Shown here: positions 1 through 7,961 of the stretch, in pieces
How the letters are laid out: the number at the start of each line of letters is the position of its first letter
How positions within the stretch are numbered: position 1 is the stretch's first letter
Assembly (NCBI RefSeq): GCF_019890635.1
Contig: NZ_JAIOAB010000064.1
Span: 1 to 43,059, forward strand
Source: Streptomyces sennicomposti
Lineage (GTDB): Bacteria; Actinomycetota; Actinomycetes; Streptomycetales; Streptomycetaceae
Reading direction: 5' to 3'
DNA length: 43,059 nt
Position numbers and translations under genes: made by a program
The notes under the pieces: generated by a model
Database searches by the model: none
Seen by the model: the letters and a program-made list of their open reading frames with translations, nothing else
What the model was told of the DNA's origin: nothing

Positions 1-676
1 CGACCTCGCGGGCGTCGCCGGGCCGGCCCAGCGGCACTCCGGGACGGTGCTCGGTGTGCACGTCGGTGTCCTCCTGGCCGGTCATGGGCGTGGCGATCTC
101 GCCGGGCGCGACCGCGTTGACGGTGATGCCGTGCTCGGCCAGTTCCAGCGCCATCACCTGGGTGAGCAGGCCGAGGCCGCCCTTGGCCGCGCAGTAGGGC
201 GCCGCGCCCACCCTCGGCTGGTGCTCGTGCACCGAGGTGACGTTGACGATCCGGCCGCCGTCGCCCTGCGCGATCATCCGCCGGGCCGCCTTCTGCCCCA
301 GCAGGAACGGCCCGGCCAGGTCCACGTCGAGCACCCGGCGCAGATCGTCCAGGCCGAGGTCGAGGTAGGGCGTGGCGGTGCCGGTGCCCGAGCAGTTGAC
401 CAGGACGTCGACCCTGCCGCCGAGCGCGTCGGCCAGTTCGTCCAGGGCGTCGGCCGCGCCGGGCAGCCGGGTGAGGTCCATCCGGGTGACCGCCGCCCGG
501 CGCCCTTTGGAACGGACCTCCTCGGCGGTCTCCTCGGCGCCCTTCTCGTCGCTGTGCCAGGTGATGCCGATGTCCAGCCCCGCCTCGGCCAGGCGGACGG
601 CGGTGGCGCGGCCGATGCCGGAGTCGGCGCCGGTGATCACGGCCACCGGGGCGGCGGCCGGCGTGGGGTCGGACAT
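1..676 (-). CDS. SDR family oxidoreductase (3' end cut by window)
   Basis: Classical short-chain dehydrogenase/reductase, an NAD(P)-dependent oxidoreductase acting on an unidentified alcohol or ketone in the cytoplasm. The minus-strand reading shows the Rossmann nucleotide motif TGADSGIG near residue 15, an NCSG variant of the NNAG motif, the catalytic serine in the NVTS stretch and the YCAAK active site (YxxxK). The ATG at 676 is preceded by AGGAGG at 685-690, an ideal ribosome site. About 225 residues are visible and the last ~25-30 lie outside the window, so this is a window truncation and not a broken gene. It is divergent from the PHP gene. The substrate cannot be told from sequence. Confidence 0.9.
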   Translation of the reverse strand, partial: MSDPTPAAAPVAVITGADSGIGRATAVRLAEAGLDIGITWHSDEKGAEETAEEVRSKGRRAAVTRMDLTRLPGAADALDELADALGGRVDVLVNCSGTGTATPYLDLGLDDLRRVLDVDLAGPFLLGQKAARRMIAQGDGGRIVNVTSVHEHQPRVGAAPYCAAKGGLGLLTQVMALELAEHGITVNAVAPGEIATPMTGQEDTDVHTEHRPGVPLGRPGDAREV

Positions 677-689
677 GGCGGGAACCTCC

Positions 690-815
690 TGCGGTGCTCT
701 GCGGCCGTGCGCCGCGGCGGGTGTTCTGCGGCTGTGCGCCACGACGCGTGCTTCACGAGGGCGCGCTGCGGCGGGGCTCTGCGACGGGTGCTCTACGACG
801 AGTGCTCTACGACAG
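690..815. repeat. Degenerate short repeats between divergent genes
   Basis: The 252-bp gap between the divergent SDR and PHP genes (677-928) holds imperfect copies of a CTCTGCGGC/CTCTACGAC-like word. The 20-bp stretch at 694-713 recurs at 721-740 with two mismatches (period 27), and GTGCTCTACGAC is exact at 788-799 and 802-813 (period 14). No convincing gene lies here. The repeats may be replication slippage or regulator sites; nothing decides between them. Confidence 0.5.
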
Positions 816-928
816 GGACGAGCCACCGCAGTACCCGGGGCCGCACCGGGCAAACCGGCGCCCCGCCGCACCGCCTTCCGTGGGTGCGGGTCCGGGGGCG
901 CCGGGGAACCCTGGGGGTGGAGGTGGCG

Positions 929-1966
929 ATGGACCCCGTCGAGGCACTGGACCGGATCGCGTTCCTGCTGGAGCGGTCCCGGGAGCCGACGTACCGTGTG
1001 CGCGCCTTCCGTACGGCGGCCGGGGTGCTGTCCGGGCTGCCCGTCGACGAGGTCGCCGAGCGCGCCTCGGCCGGGACGCTGGAGTCGCTCAAGGGCGTCG
1101 GCCCCAAGACCGCGCAGGTGGTGCGGGAGGCGCTGGCCGGTGAGGTGCCGGGGTATCTGCGGAAGCTGGAGCAGGAGGCGGGGCAGCCGCTCGTCCAGGG
1201 GGGCGAGGCCCTGCGGGCGCTGCTGCGCGGCGACTGCCATCTGCACTCCGACTGGTCCGACGGCGGCAGCCCGATCGCGGAGATGGGCCGGGCCGCGGCG
1301 GCGCTCGGGCACGAGTGGGCGGTGCTGACCGACCACTCGCCGCGGCTGACCGTGGCCCGCGGGCTCTCCCCCGAACGGCTGCGCGAGCAGCTGGACGTGG
1401 TGGCGGAGCTGAACGAGACGTGGGCGCCGTTCCGGCTGCTGACCGGCATCGAGTGCGACATCCTCGACGACGGCTCCCTCGACCAGGAGCCCGAGCTGCT
1501 GGAGCGGCTCGACGTCGTCGTGGTGTCGGTCCACTCCAAGCTGCGGATGGACGCCCGGTCGATGACGCGGCGCATGGTGGCCGCCGTCCGCGATCCGCAC
1601 TCCGACGTGCTCGGGCACTGCACCGGGCGGCTGGTGACGGGGCGGGGGCGGCCGGAGTCGCAGTTCGACGCGGACGAGGTGTTCGCCGCGTGCGCCGAGA
1701 GCGGGACGGCGCTGGAGATCAACAGCCGGCCCGAGCGGCTGGACCCGCCCCGGCCGCTGCTGCGCCGCGCGGTGGAGGCGGGCGTGCTGTTCGCCGTCGA
1801 CACCGACGCCCACGCGCCGGGCCAGCTGGACTGGCAGGCGTACGGCTGCGCGCGGGCCGAGGAGTGCGGGGTGCCGGCCGAACGGGTGGTGACGACCTGG
1901 ACGGCGGACGAGCTGCTGGACTGGACCCGGGAGCGGCGGACGCCGGTCCGGGCGGCGCAAGGGTGA
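929..1966 (+). CDS. PHP domain metal-dependent phosphoesterase with N-terminal HhH
   Basis: 345-residue protein resembling the C-terminal half of bacterial PolX polymerases without the polymerase domain. A helix-hairpin-helix segment lies around residues 45-65 (LKGVGPKTAQ), usually a DNA-backbone binder. The PHP domain follows from about residue 98, with metal-ligand motifs GDCHLHSDWSDG, LTDHS, GIECDI, VSVHSK, GHCTGR and DTDAH all intact, so a trinuclear metal phosphoesterase or exonuclease activity is plausible. I chose ATG 929 because GGAGGTGG precedes it and the fold starts at once; the open frame runs much further upstream but only through repeat-rich spacer. True substrate (DNA end, phosphate ester) is unknown. 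Confidence 0.88.
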   Translation: MDPVEALDRIAFLLERSREPTYRVRAFRTAAGVLSGLPVDEVAERASAGTLESLKGVGPKTAQVVREALAGEVPGYLRKLEQEAGQPLVQGGEALRALLRGDCHLHSDWSDGGSPIAEMGRAAAALGHEWAVLTDHSPRLTVARGLSPERLREQLDVVAELNETWAPFRLLTGIECDILDDGSLDQEPELLERLDVVVVSVHSKLRMDARSMTRRMVAAVRDPHSDVLGHCTGRLVTGRGRPESQFDADEVFAACAESGTALEINSRPERLDPPRPLLRRAVEAGVLFAVDTDAHAPGQLDWQAYGCARAEECGVPAERVVTTWTADELLDWTRERRTPVRAAQG

Positions 1967-2121
1967 CCCGGGCGGCGTGGGGACCGCCCGCGCGGCGCGG
2001 GGGTGAGCGGCTCCCGCTGCTGGGCGCGGTTCCGGGGAGAGGTCGCTGACCTGGGGCGGAGTGGCGGGCGGGCGGTGCGGGTACCCGGGCGGCACCGACA
2101 AGCAGTGGGAGGACTCCCGTA

Positions 2122-2778
2122 ATGGACCGTGCCGCCGTGTTCGACGTCGACGGAACGCTCGTCGACACCAACCACCTCCACGTCGTCACCTGGTGGGAGG
2201 CCTTCCGGCAGGCGGGCCACCAGGTGCCCATGCACGCCGTCCACCGGTCCGTGGGACTCGGCTCCACCGATCTGATCGCGCACCTGCTCGGCGACGACCG
2301 CGACAAGGAGCAGGACGCGGAACTGAGCGCCGCCCACACCGCGCTGTACGCGCAGTACTTCGAGCGGCTGCCCGCGTTCGAGGACGCCGGCCGGCTGCTG
2401 CGGCGGCTGCACGAGAACGAGTGGGCCGTGGTGCTGGCGACCTCGGCGAGCGGTCCCGAGCTGAGCGCGCTGCGCCGCGCGATCGACGCGGACGACGCCA
2501 TCACCGCCACGGCCAGCTCCGACGACGTGGCCGAGGGCAAGCCCGCGCCCGAGCCCGTCGAGCACGCCCTGGAACTGGCCGGGGTGGACCCCGGGCGGGC
2601 GGTGTTCGTCGGCGACACGGTCTGGGACATGCGGGCCGGCAGCCGGGCCGGAGTGCGCTGTGTGGGCGTGCTGTGCGGCGGCATCCCGCGCGCCGACCTG
2701 GAGGAGGCGGGCGCCTCGGCGGTGTACCGGGACCCGGCCGACCTGCTGGCGTCGCTCGCGGACGGAGCGCTGGCCTGA
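2122..2778 (+). CDS. HAD family hydrolase (phosphatase)
   Basis: 218-residue haloacid dehalogenase superfamily hydrolase of the beta-phosphoglucomutase/phosphoglycolate phosphatase type, acting on small phosphorylated metabolites. Motif I is DVDGTLVD (nucleophile Asp8, acid/base Asp10), motif II is the TSASG stretch, motif III the lysine of GKPAPEP and motif IV GDTVWDM. The helical cap sits between motifs I and II. The ATG at 2122 has GGAGGA upstream. It is monocistronic in appearance, with a gap on both sides and a hairpin 48 bp past its stop. Substrate is not deducible. Confidence 0.9.
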   Translation: MDRAAVFDVDGTLVDTNHLHVVTWWEAFRQAGHQVPMHAVHRSVGLGSTDLIAHLLGDDRDKEQDAELSAAHTALYAQYFERLPAFEDAGRLLRRLHENEWAVVLATSASGPELSALRRAIDADDAITATASSDDVAEGKPAPEPVEHALELAGVDPGRAVFVGDTVWDMRAGSRAGVRCVGVLCGGIPRADLEEAGASAVYRDPADLLASLADGALA

Positions 2779-2825
2779 GGAGAAGGCCGGAGGAGAGGAC
2801 CTGCGGAGAGGCCCTGAGGAAAGGG

Positions 2826-2846
2826 CCCTGGGGAGCGGCCCCAGGG
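2826..2846 (+). terminator. Hairpin after HAD gene
   Basis: CCCTGGGG (2826-2833) pairs perfectly with CCCCAGGG (2839-2846) across a 5-nt loop, 48 nt after the HAD stop. There is no U tract, as is common for terminators of high-GC actinomycetes. An overlapping alternative stem GGCCCT/AGGGCC (2810-2827) exists. Confidence 0.55.
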
Positions 2847-2981
2847 ACAGGGCCTGGGGACCGGTGAACCTGAGGACTTGAGGCCCGGTCGCCTTCCTGC
2901 CTGCGAAACCTGTGCCCGGCGAACGAAAAATGTGACGATGATCCCGCTTGGGACCCCCGCGTCCTCGGATACCCGGTTCCG

Positions 2982-4349
2982 ATGACGCGCGTACCGGAGA
3001 GCCCAGGACCCCCGTCGCCCGAGGACTCGCGAGAGGCGTCCCGCGGCCGGCCGGGCGACCGGTGGCAGGCCTTCGTCCGGCCGCTCGGCGTCCGGCCGGT
3101 GCACGCCGTCCGCACCGAGGCCGCCCGGATCGGGCGGTCCGTCCGGGCGATCGGGCGCGGCCCCGGCCGGGAGCGGGACCTGCTGGTGCAGTCGCTGAAG
3201 GCGGCCGGCGCGGCCCTGCTGGCCTGGGTCGTGGCGAAGAACCTGATGGGCGACCCGATGGCCCTGATGGCGCCGTGGGTGGCGCTGGTCCTGGTACAGG
3301 CCACGGTGTACAGCTCGCTGCGGCGGGCGGCGCAGCAGTGCACGGCGATCTGCGCCGGGACGCTCCTCGCCTCGGGCGCGGAGGCGGTCACCGGCGACAC
3401 CCTGGGCGCGCTCGCGATCTGCCTGCCGCTGCTGATGCTGCTGGCGAACTGGTCGCGCTTCGGCGACCAGGGGATCTACGGCGCCACCACGGCGGTGTTC
3501 ACCCTGGCGGCGGGCAGCGTCTCGGCCGCCTCGGTCGGGCACCGGCTCGGCCAGACGCTGCTCGGCGCGGTGATCGGCGTGGCCGTGAACGCCCTGGTCC
3601 TGCCGCCGATCCATCTGCGGGACGTACGGGAGAACCTGGCGGCGGTGGCGCGGGAGACCGGTGACGTGCTGTGCGCGGTCGCCGGGGAGCTGCGCGACGG
3701 GGACTGGGACGCCCGCACCGCCGCCGACTGGTCCCGCCGCTCGGCCCGCCTCGAGCACCGGCTGGAGACGCTGCACTCGGCGCGCCGGTGGAGCCGGGAG
3801 AGCCTCCGGCTGATGAACGGCCCGCTGCGCGCCCTGCGCCGGGTCCCCTCGGACATCCCCCCGGACGCGGAGGACGAGCGCTGGAGCCGGATCACCGGGC
3901 ATGTCCGGGCGCTCACCCGGACGCTGGCGATCGCGGCCGACGAGGACCGGGCGCCGATGCCGCCGGACCCGGAGGTGCTGGCCACGTACGCACGGCTGCT
4001 GGAGCTGATCGGGCAGTCCTGCCGTGCGGAGGGCGACCGGCTGCTCGGCGGGCCGGCGGACGGGCGGGCCGGGGACGGGAACGCCGAGGACGGAGACGCC
4101 AGGGCGGGAGACTCCGGGGACGGGTGCGGCGAGGACGGCGAGCGCACGCGCCGGGAGCTGCACCACCGGCTGCAGGAGGTGCTGCGGGAGCACGCGGGCC
4201 GGGAGGCGGCCCGGACCACGGTGCTCGGGTCACTGCTGCTGCAGGCGGAGAGCCTGTGGGCGGAGGCCGTGCCGGCCGCCGTGCGGGAGCCGGAGCCGCA
4301 GGGTGCGGTGGCGTCGCGGACCGCGTCGCGGGCGCCGGAGGCGGAGTGA
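2982..4349 (+). CDS. FUSC family membrane protein (aromatic acid exporter-like)
   Basis: 455-residue inner-membrane protein of the fusaric-acid-resistance/aromatic acid exporter superfamily. Hydrophobic helices occupy roughly residues 70-200 (for example LLAWVVAKNLMG and the LLMLLANW stretch), followed by a long cytoplasmic helical domain. Residues ~345-385 form a Gly/Asp/Glu-rich low-complexity insert that is probably a flexible linker. Family members are thought to export aromatic or other organic acids, but no substrate can be assigned. A second FUSC gene lies at 10611-11852 with only family-level resemblance. The start at 2982 is the first ATG before the conserved part; its ribosome site is weak. 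Confidence 0.82.
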   Translation: MTRVPESPGPPSPEDSREASRGRPGDRWQAFVRPLGVRPVHAVRTEAARIGRSVRAIGRGPGRERDLLVQSLKAAGAALLAWVVAKNLMGDPMALMAPWVALVLVQATVYSSLRRAAQQCTAICAGTLLASGAEAVTGDTLGALAICLPLLMLLANWSRFGDQGIYGATTAVFTLAAGSVSAASVGHRLGQTLLGAVIGVAVNALVLPPIHLRDVRENLAAVARETGDVLCAVAGELRDGDWDARTAADWSRRSARLEHRLETLHSARRWSRESLRLMNGPLRALRRVPSDIPPDAEDERWSRITGHVRALTRTLAIAADEDRAPMPPDPEVLATYARLLELIGQSCRAEGDRLLGGPADGRAGDGNAEDGDARAGDSGDGCGEDGERTRRELHHRLQEVLREHAGREAARTTVLGSLLLQAESLWAEAVPAAVREPEPQGAVASRTASRAPEAE

Positions 4350-4456
4350 CACGGATCACCACGTCATCCGGCCGATGCCGGAACACCGAGGGGTGGTTCT
4401 CCGTTGAACAGATCGTGGGTGCGGATGGGACAGTGTCCCCGGGCCTCACCTATTGC

Positions 4457-4490
4457 CCACAGGGACGATCGTTCGGCTGAAGCCCTGTGG
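4457..4490 (+). ncRNA. Possible structured leader or small RNA upstream of terminator
   Basis: CCACAGGG (4457-4464) pairs with CCCTGTGG (4483-4490) around an 18-nt loop that itself contains the self-complementary CGATCG. A short second hairpin (TCTCGCCGAGA) follows, and then the strong stem at 4537-4570. The run of stems ending in a terminator, in a 345-bp region without a convincing gene, could be a small RNA or the 3' UTR of the FUSC gene. I do not recognise an Rfam family. A 61-codon frame starting at 4516 runs through the terminator stem and is probably not coding. Confidence 0.3.
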
Positions 4491-4536
4491 AGCGTCTCGC
4501 CGAGAGGCGACCGCCATGCGTACCCACACCCCGACC

Positions 4537-4573
4537 GCCCCGGCCGTGATTCCCCCGTCACGGCCGGGGCTTT
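4537..4573 (+). terminator. Strong intrinsic-type terminator hairpin
   Basis: A perfect 13-bp stem, 4537-4549 pairing with 4558-4570 (arm sequence GCCCCGGCCGTGA), has an 8-nt loop and is followed by TTT. It lies 187 nt after the FUSC stop and isolates the downstream SDR promoter from read-through. Confidence 0.8.
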
Positions 4574-4578
4574 CCACT

Positions 4579-4627
4579 GTCCGCGTGTCGGTCGCACAGA
4601 GGCCTGCGCCGTCCGCGTGTCGGTCGC
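4579..4627. repeat. 17-bp direct repeat in the FUSC-SDR gap
   Basis: GTCCGCGTGTCGGTCGC occurs at 4579-4595 and again at 4611-4627, identical, with period 32. It lies between the terminator and the SDR promoter. Function unknown. Confidence 0.7.
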
Positions 4628-4656
4628 GGGTCCGTGTGCGCGCCGTCGGCCGGGGC

Positions 4657-4687
4657 TTGACTTCGAGAGCACTCCAATTCGTAGCGT
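4657..4687 (+). promoter_or_regulatory. MerR-type promoter of the SDR gene, leaderless
   Basis: The -35 TTGACT (4657-4662) and -10 TAGCGT (4682-4687) are separated by 19 bp, the over-long spacer typical of MerR-family activated promoters. The spacer contains the dyad GAGAGCACTC (4665-4674, GAG-n-GC-n-CTC). Only 7 nt separate the -10 from the ATG at 4695 and there is no ribosome site, so the transcript should be leaderless. No MerR gene lies in the window, so the activator would act in trans. Confidence 0.65.
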
Positions 4688-4694
4688 TCCGGTC

Positions 4695-5666
4695 ATGAGC
4701 ATTTCGGCACAGCACAAGATCGGTTCTGGTTTCGGCGCGACGAGCACCGCCGACGACGTCCTGCGCGGCATCGACCTCACCGGCAAGCTCGCCCTGGTCA
4801 CGGGCGGCTACTCGGGTCTGGGGCTGGAGACGACCCGCGCGCTGACTAAGGCCGGCGCCCGGGTGGTCGTACCGGCGCGGCGGCCGGACACCGCGCGGGA
4901 GGCGCTGGACGGTGTGGACGGCGTGGAGGTGGACGAGCTGGACCTCGGCGACCTGGACAGCGTCCGCGCGTTCGCCGAGCGGTTCCTCGCCTCCGGCCGC
5001 ACCCTCGACATCGTCATCGACAACGCCGGGATCATGGCGTGCCCCGAGACCCGGGTCGGGCCCGGCTGGGAGGCGCAGTTCGCGACCAACCACCTCGGCC
5101 ACTTCGCCCTGGTCAACCGGCTGTGGCCGGCCATCGAGCCGGGCGGCGCCCGGGTGGTCTCGGTCTCCTCGCGCGGCCACCAGCTCTCCGGCGTCCGCTG
5201 GGACGACGTCCACTGGCGGCAGGGCTACGACAAGTGGCAGGCCTACGGGCAGGCCAAGACCGCCAACGTCCTGTTCGCCGTCCACCTCGACGCGCTGGCG
5301 CGGGACCGCGGCGTCCGCGCCTTCGCGCTGCACCCCGGCGGCATCCTCACCCCGCTCCAGCGCCATCTGGCGCGGGACGAGATGGTCGAGCGCGGCTGGA
5401 TCGACGAGAACGGCACCGTGCTGCACCCCGAGCAGTTCAAGACTCCGCAGCAGGGCGCCGCCACCCAGGTGTGGGCGGCCACCTCCCCGCGGCTGGACGG
5501 CCTCGGCGGCCTCTATCTGGAGGACTGCGACGTGGCCGAGCCGGCCGGCGAGACCGGGCCGGGGCAGATGACCGACGGCGTGAAGCCGTGGGCCGTCGAT
5601 CCCGCCGAGGCGGCCCGCCTGTGGGACCTGTCGGCGGAGCTGACCGGGGTGAACGCGTTCGCGTAG
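4695..5666 (+). CDS. SDR family NAD(P)-dependent oxidoreductase
   Basis: 323-residue SDR of the retinol-dehydrogenase-like type. It shows the nucleotide-binding motif TGGYSGLGLET (about residues 36-46), the NNAGIMA motif, the catalytic serine in VSVSSRG and the YGQAK active site. Family members reduce carbonyls or oxidise alcohols with NAD(P); substrate unknown. I chose ATG 4695 because the coding signal starts here and a matching promoter ends 7 bp upstream; the longer upstream frame runs through the terminator and repeats. The MerR-type promoter suggests induction by a small electrophile, oxidant or xenobiotic (inference). Confidence 0.9.
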   Translation: MSISAQHKIGSGFGATSTADDVLRGIDLTGKLALVTGGYSGLGLETTRALTKAGARVVVPARRPDTAREALDGVDGVEVDELDLGDLDSVRAFAERFLASGRTLDIVIDNAGIMACPETRVGPGWEAQFATNHLGHFALVNRLWPAIEPGGARVVSVSSRGHQLSGVRWDDVHWRQGYDKWQAYGQAKTANVLFAVHLDALARDRGVRAFALHPGGILTPLQRHLARDEMVERGWIDENGTVLHPEQFKTPQQGAATQVWAATSPRLDGLGGLYLEDCDVAEPAGETGPGQMTDGVKPWAVDPAEAARLWDLSAELTGVNAFA

Positions 5667-5748
5667 CGCCCGGAGGGCGTGCCGGGTTGAGGCGCGGGGA
5701 CCGGGTACTCGGGTGCGCGTCTCAGTCACCGGCCGAGAGGAGCCCCAG

Positions 5749-6777
5749 GTGAGCAGCGCTTCGGGCAGCAGGGTCGTCGTCACGGGCGCCACCGGCAACG
5801 TCGGTACCAGCGTCGTCCGTCTGCTCTCCGAGGACCCGGAGGTCGCCTCCGTCCGGGGGCTGGCCCGCCGGATCCCGGACTGGTCGCCGCCGAAGACGGA
5901 GTGGGCGGCCGTGGACGTGTCCTCCGAGCTGGCCCCTCTCGCCGCCGAGTTCGAGGGCGCGGACGCGGTGATCCACCTCGCCTGGGCGTTCCAGCCGACG
6001 CACGACCCGGCGACGACCTGGCGCACCAACGTCCTCGGCTCCATCCGGGTGTACGAGGCGGCGGCCGCCGCCCGGGTGCCGGTGCTGGTGCACGCCTCCT
6101 CGGTCGGCGCCTACTCCCCCGGCCCCAAGGACCGGCCGGTCGACGAGTCGTGGCCGACGCACGGGTGGCCCGACGCGGCGTACACCCGGGAGAAGGCGTA
6201 TCTGGAGCGGACCCTGGACACCTTCGAGCGGGACCACCCGGACATCAGGGTGGTGCGGATGCGCCCGGCCTTCCTGTTCAAGGCGGAGTCGGCGAGCGAG
6301 CAGCGGCGCATCTTCGGCGGCCGGTTCCTGCCCGGGCCGCTGGCCCGGCCGGAGCTGCTGCCGTTCCTGCCGGACATCCCCGGGCTGCGGGTCCAGGCCC
6401 TGCACACGGACGACGGCGCCCGCGCCTACCAGCTCGCGCTGCACCGCGAGGTGCGCGGGGCGTTCAACCTGGCGGCCGATCCGCCGCTGGACGCGAAGGT
6501 GCTGAGCGAGCTGCTGGGGACCCGGCCGGTACGGCTGCCGCGCGTCGCGGCGCGTTCGGCGATCGCCGCCGCCTGGGGGCTGCATCTGCTGCCGGCCTCC
6601 CCGCACCTGTTCGACGCGGTGCTCCGCCTCCCCCTGCTGGACTGCACCCGGGCCCACACGGAACTGGGCTGGCAGCCCCGGCGTACGGCGATCGAGGTCA
6701 TCCAGGAGTTCCTGGAGGGACTGCAGCGCGGCGAGGGCGCGGACACCGCGCCCATGCGGGGCCGCAAGGTCGGCTGA
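5749..6777 (+). CDS. NAD-dependent epimerase/dehydratase family protein
   Basis: 342-residue extended SDR. The N-terminal VVVTGATGNVGTS is the TGxxGxxG dinucleotide site, HASSVGAYSPG carries the catalytic serine region and the YTREK pattern gives YxxxK near residue 150. The C-terminal substrate domain is present. Such proteins act on nucleotide sugars or other small substrates; specificity is not visible. The GTG at 5749 is preferred over the GTG at 5713 because GAGAGGAG lies 7 bp upstream and the family fold starts immediately. It follows the SDR by 82 bp on the same strand and may be cotranscribed. Confidence 0.87.
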   Translation: MSSASGSRVVVTGATGNVGTSVVRLLSEDPEVASVRGLARRIPDWSPPKTEWAAVDVSSELAPLAAEFEGADAVIHLAWAFQPTHDPATTWRTNVLGSIRVYEAAAAARVPVLVHASSVGAYSPGPKDRPVDESWPTHGWPDAAYTREKAYLERTLDTFERDHPDIRVVRMRPAFLFKAESASEQRRIFGGRFLPGPLARPELLPFLPDIPGLRVQALHTDDGARAYQLALHREVRGAFNLAADPPLDAKVLSELLGTRPVRLPRVAARSAIAAAWGLHLLPASPHLFDAVLRLPLLDCTRAHTELGWQPRRTAIEVIQEFLEGLQRGEGADTAPMRGRKVG

Positions 6778-6779
6778 AC

Positions 6780-6844
6780 CCGCCGTGACGCGCCTCGGGC
6801 GGCGGCCCCGCGAGAGGGTCGCCTTCCGGGGCGCGTCACGGCGG
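6780..6844. terminator. Bidirectional terminator between convergent genes
   Basis: A perfect 15-bp stem pairs 6780-6794 with 6830-6844 (core CCGTGACGCGCC/GGCGCGTCACGG). The 35-nt apical part can fold into a further GGCG/CGCC hairpin. It starts 3 nt after the epimerase stop and faces the 3' end of the minus-strand gene ending at 6931, so it can serve both. Confidence 0.75.
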
Positions 6845-6859
6845 CCGAGCGTCGCAGGG

Positions 6860-6940
6860 CGTACGTCAGCCGGACCGGCTGCTCCGTGTGCGTCGGCCGG
6901 ACCGGCTCTCCCCTGCCTCTTCCCCGTACGTCAGCCGGAC
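6860..6940. repeat. 16-bp direct repeat at 3' end of the acidic-protein gene
   Basis: CGTACGTCAGCCGGAC occurs at 6860-6875 and at 6925-6940. A degenerate third copy with CGTCGGCCGGAC lies at about 6891-6902. The second exact copy spans the stop codon of the minus-strand gene ending at 6931, so the stop region appears duplicated downstream. Confidence 0.7.
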
Positions 6941-7206
6941 GGCTCTTCCGGTACGGGCTGCTCCTCGGACTGGGTCGCGCCCGAGGAGGGCGCGCCGCTG
7001 TCGCGGCCCGTGCCGGCCTCGTCGGTGTCGGGCACGTCCTCGTCGGCGCCGGGCTCGGTGCGCGCGGCCCGGGACGCCCTGGCCATCGCCGTGCGGTCGG
7101 CGGCCTCCCAGGGGTCGTCGCCGCCCTGGGCCTGCTGGTCGGGCATGTCACGCGGGACGGGCGCGCCGTTCTCGCCGGGTGCCTCGCGGCGGTGGTCGTC
7201 GGTCAC
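6931..7206 (-). CDS. Small acidic disordered hypothetical protein
   Basis: 91 residues starting at GTG 7206, with AAGGGAG upstream. The protein is dominated by Asp, Glu, Gly, Pro, Ser and Gln, has no hydrophobic core or cysteine, and ends in EEQPVPEEPSG, so it is predicted to be intrinsically disordered. It has no recognised domain. It is on the same strand as, and 122 bp downstream of, the DUF6624 gene, with a hairpin between them. Similar short hydrophilic proteins are frequent in Streptomyces. No function is proposed. Confidence 0.65.
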   Translation of the reverse strand: MTDDHRREAPGENGAPVPRDMPDQQAQGGDDPWEAADRTAMARASRAARTEPGADEDVPDTDEAGTGRDSGAPSSGATQSEEQPVPEEPSG

Positions 7207-7295
7207 GGGGAACTCCCTTCGCGTCGTGGGACCCCTGTGCGCGTCGTGGGGCGACGCGCGGGTACCTCCGCGACGACCTGCGAAACCTGCCGCCC

Positions 7296-7314
7296 GGCGG
7301 GCTCGGCGCCCGCC
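7296..7314 (-). terminator. Hairpin after DUF6624 gene
   Basis: GGCGGGC (7296-7302) pairs with GCCCGCC (7308-7314) around TCGGC, 15 nt past the DUF6624 stop on the minus strand. It is short but fully GC. Confidence 0.5.
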
Positions 7315-7328
7315 CGCCGGGGGCCTCG

Positions 7329-7961
7329 TCAACCGGGCAGCCGCAGCGCCCGCAACTGCTCCTCCAGCGGGCCGAGGCCGACGTCGTGGCGGCGCTCGTC
7401 GAGGGTGCGGGGATGGCGGACCGGGTAGGGGCGCAGGGTGGCGGGGTCCATCCGCGTCCCGTAGAACTGCAGCTCGCCCTGGTCGACGGCGCAGTGGTCG
7501 GCGATGTAGGCGAAGTGGACGGCGGGACAGCGGCCGTCGGCCGCGGCCTGCGCGATCAGATCGCGGCAGCGCAGCCGGAAGTCCGGCTCGGGGGCGTGCA
7601 GCAGGATCATCAGTGCCGCCGTGGCCGCCGCCGGGCCCACCAGGGAGGCGTCCGGCCAGCCGTGCCGGCGCACGATCGTCTCCAGCGCCTCCGCGTTGTC
7701 CCGGTGGCACCGGGCGATCCGCCGTCGTCGCTCCGGGGTGGGCGCGGCGGCGGCCTCCCGCATCAGTTCGCGGTCCTCGCCGGCCCGGCGCATCAGCTCC
7801 TCGGCCAGCGCCGCGGCGAGCGCGGGCGACACGGCGTCCGCCGGGTGCGCGTCGGCCGGACTCACGGGCGCCGGGTGCGCGGAGGCCGCCCCCGCCGACG
7901 CCGGTTCCGCCCGCTGCGGGGACGGGGCCGTGGCCTCAGGGTTCCGTACGGGGTCGGTCAC
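7329..7961 (-). CDS. DUF6624 domain-containing protein
   Basis: 210 residues from GTG 7961. An Ala/Pro-rich N-terminus (~60 residues) precedes a conserved helical domain with the pattern RHGWPDASLVG, then HAPEPDFRLRCRDL, then HFAYIADHCAVDQGELQFYGT and a C-terminal RRHDVGLGPLEEQLR, which I recognise as DUF6624. The biochemical role of this family is not established. The start is uncertain: GTG 7961 overlaps the stop of a 31-codon frame (7958-8053), and an upstream hairpin could make the leader regulatory. A possible promoter (CATAGT with TTGCGA 18 bp upstream) lies near 8180-8210 on the minus strand. Confidence 0.75.
   Translation of the reverse strand: MTDPVRNPEATAPSPQRAEPASAGAASAHPAPVSPADAHPADAVSPALAAALAEELMRRAGEDRELMREAAAAPTPERRRRIARCHRDNAEALETIVRRHGWPDASLVGPAAATAALMILLHAPEPDFRLRCRDLIAQAAADGRCPAVHFAYIADHCAVDQGELQFYGTRMDPATLRPYPVRHPRTLDERRHDVGLGPLEEQLRALRLPG

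Noticed and set aside
4516..4698. 61-codon frame starting ATG 4516 in the FUSC-SDR gap
   Set aside because: It runs through the 13-bp terminator stem and the direct repeats and ends beyond the SDR start; no ribosome site.
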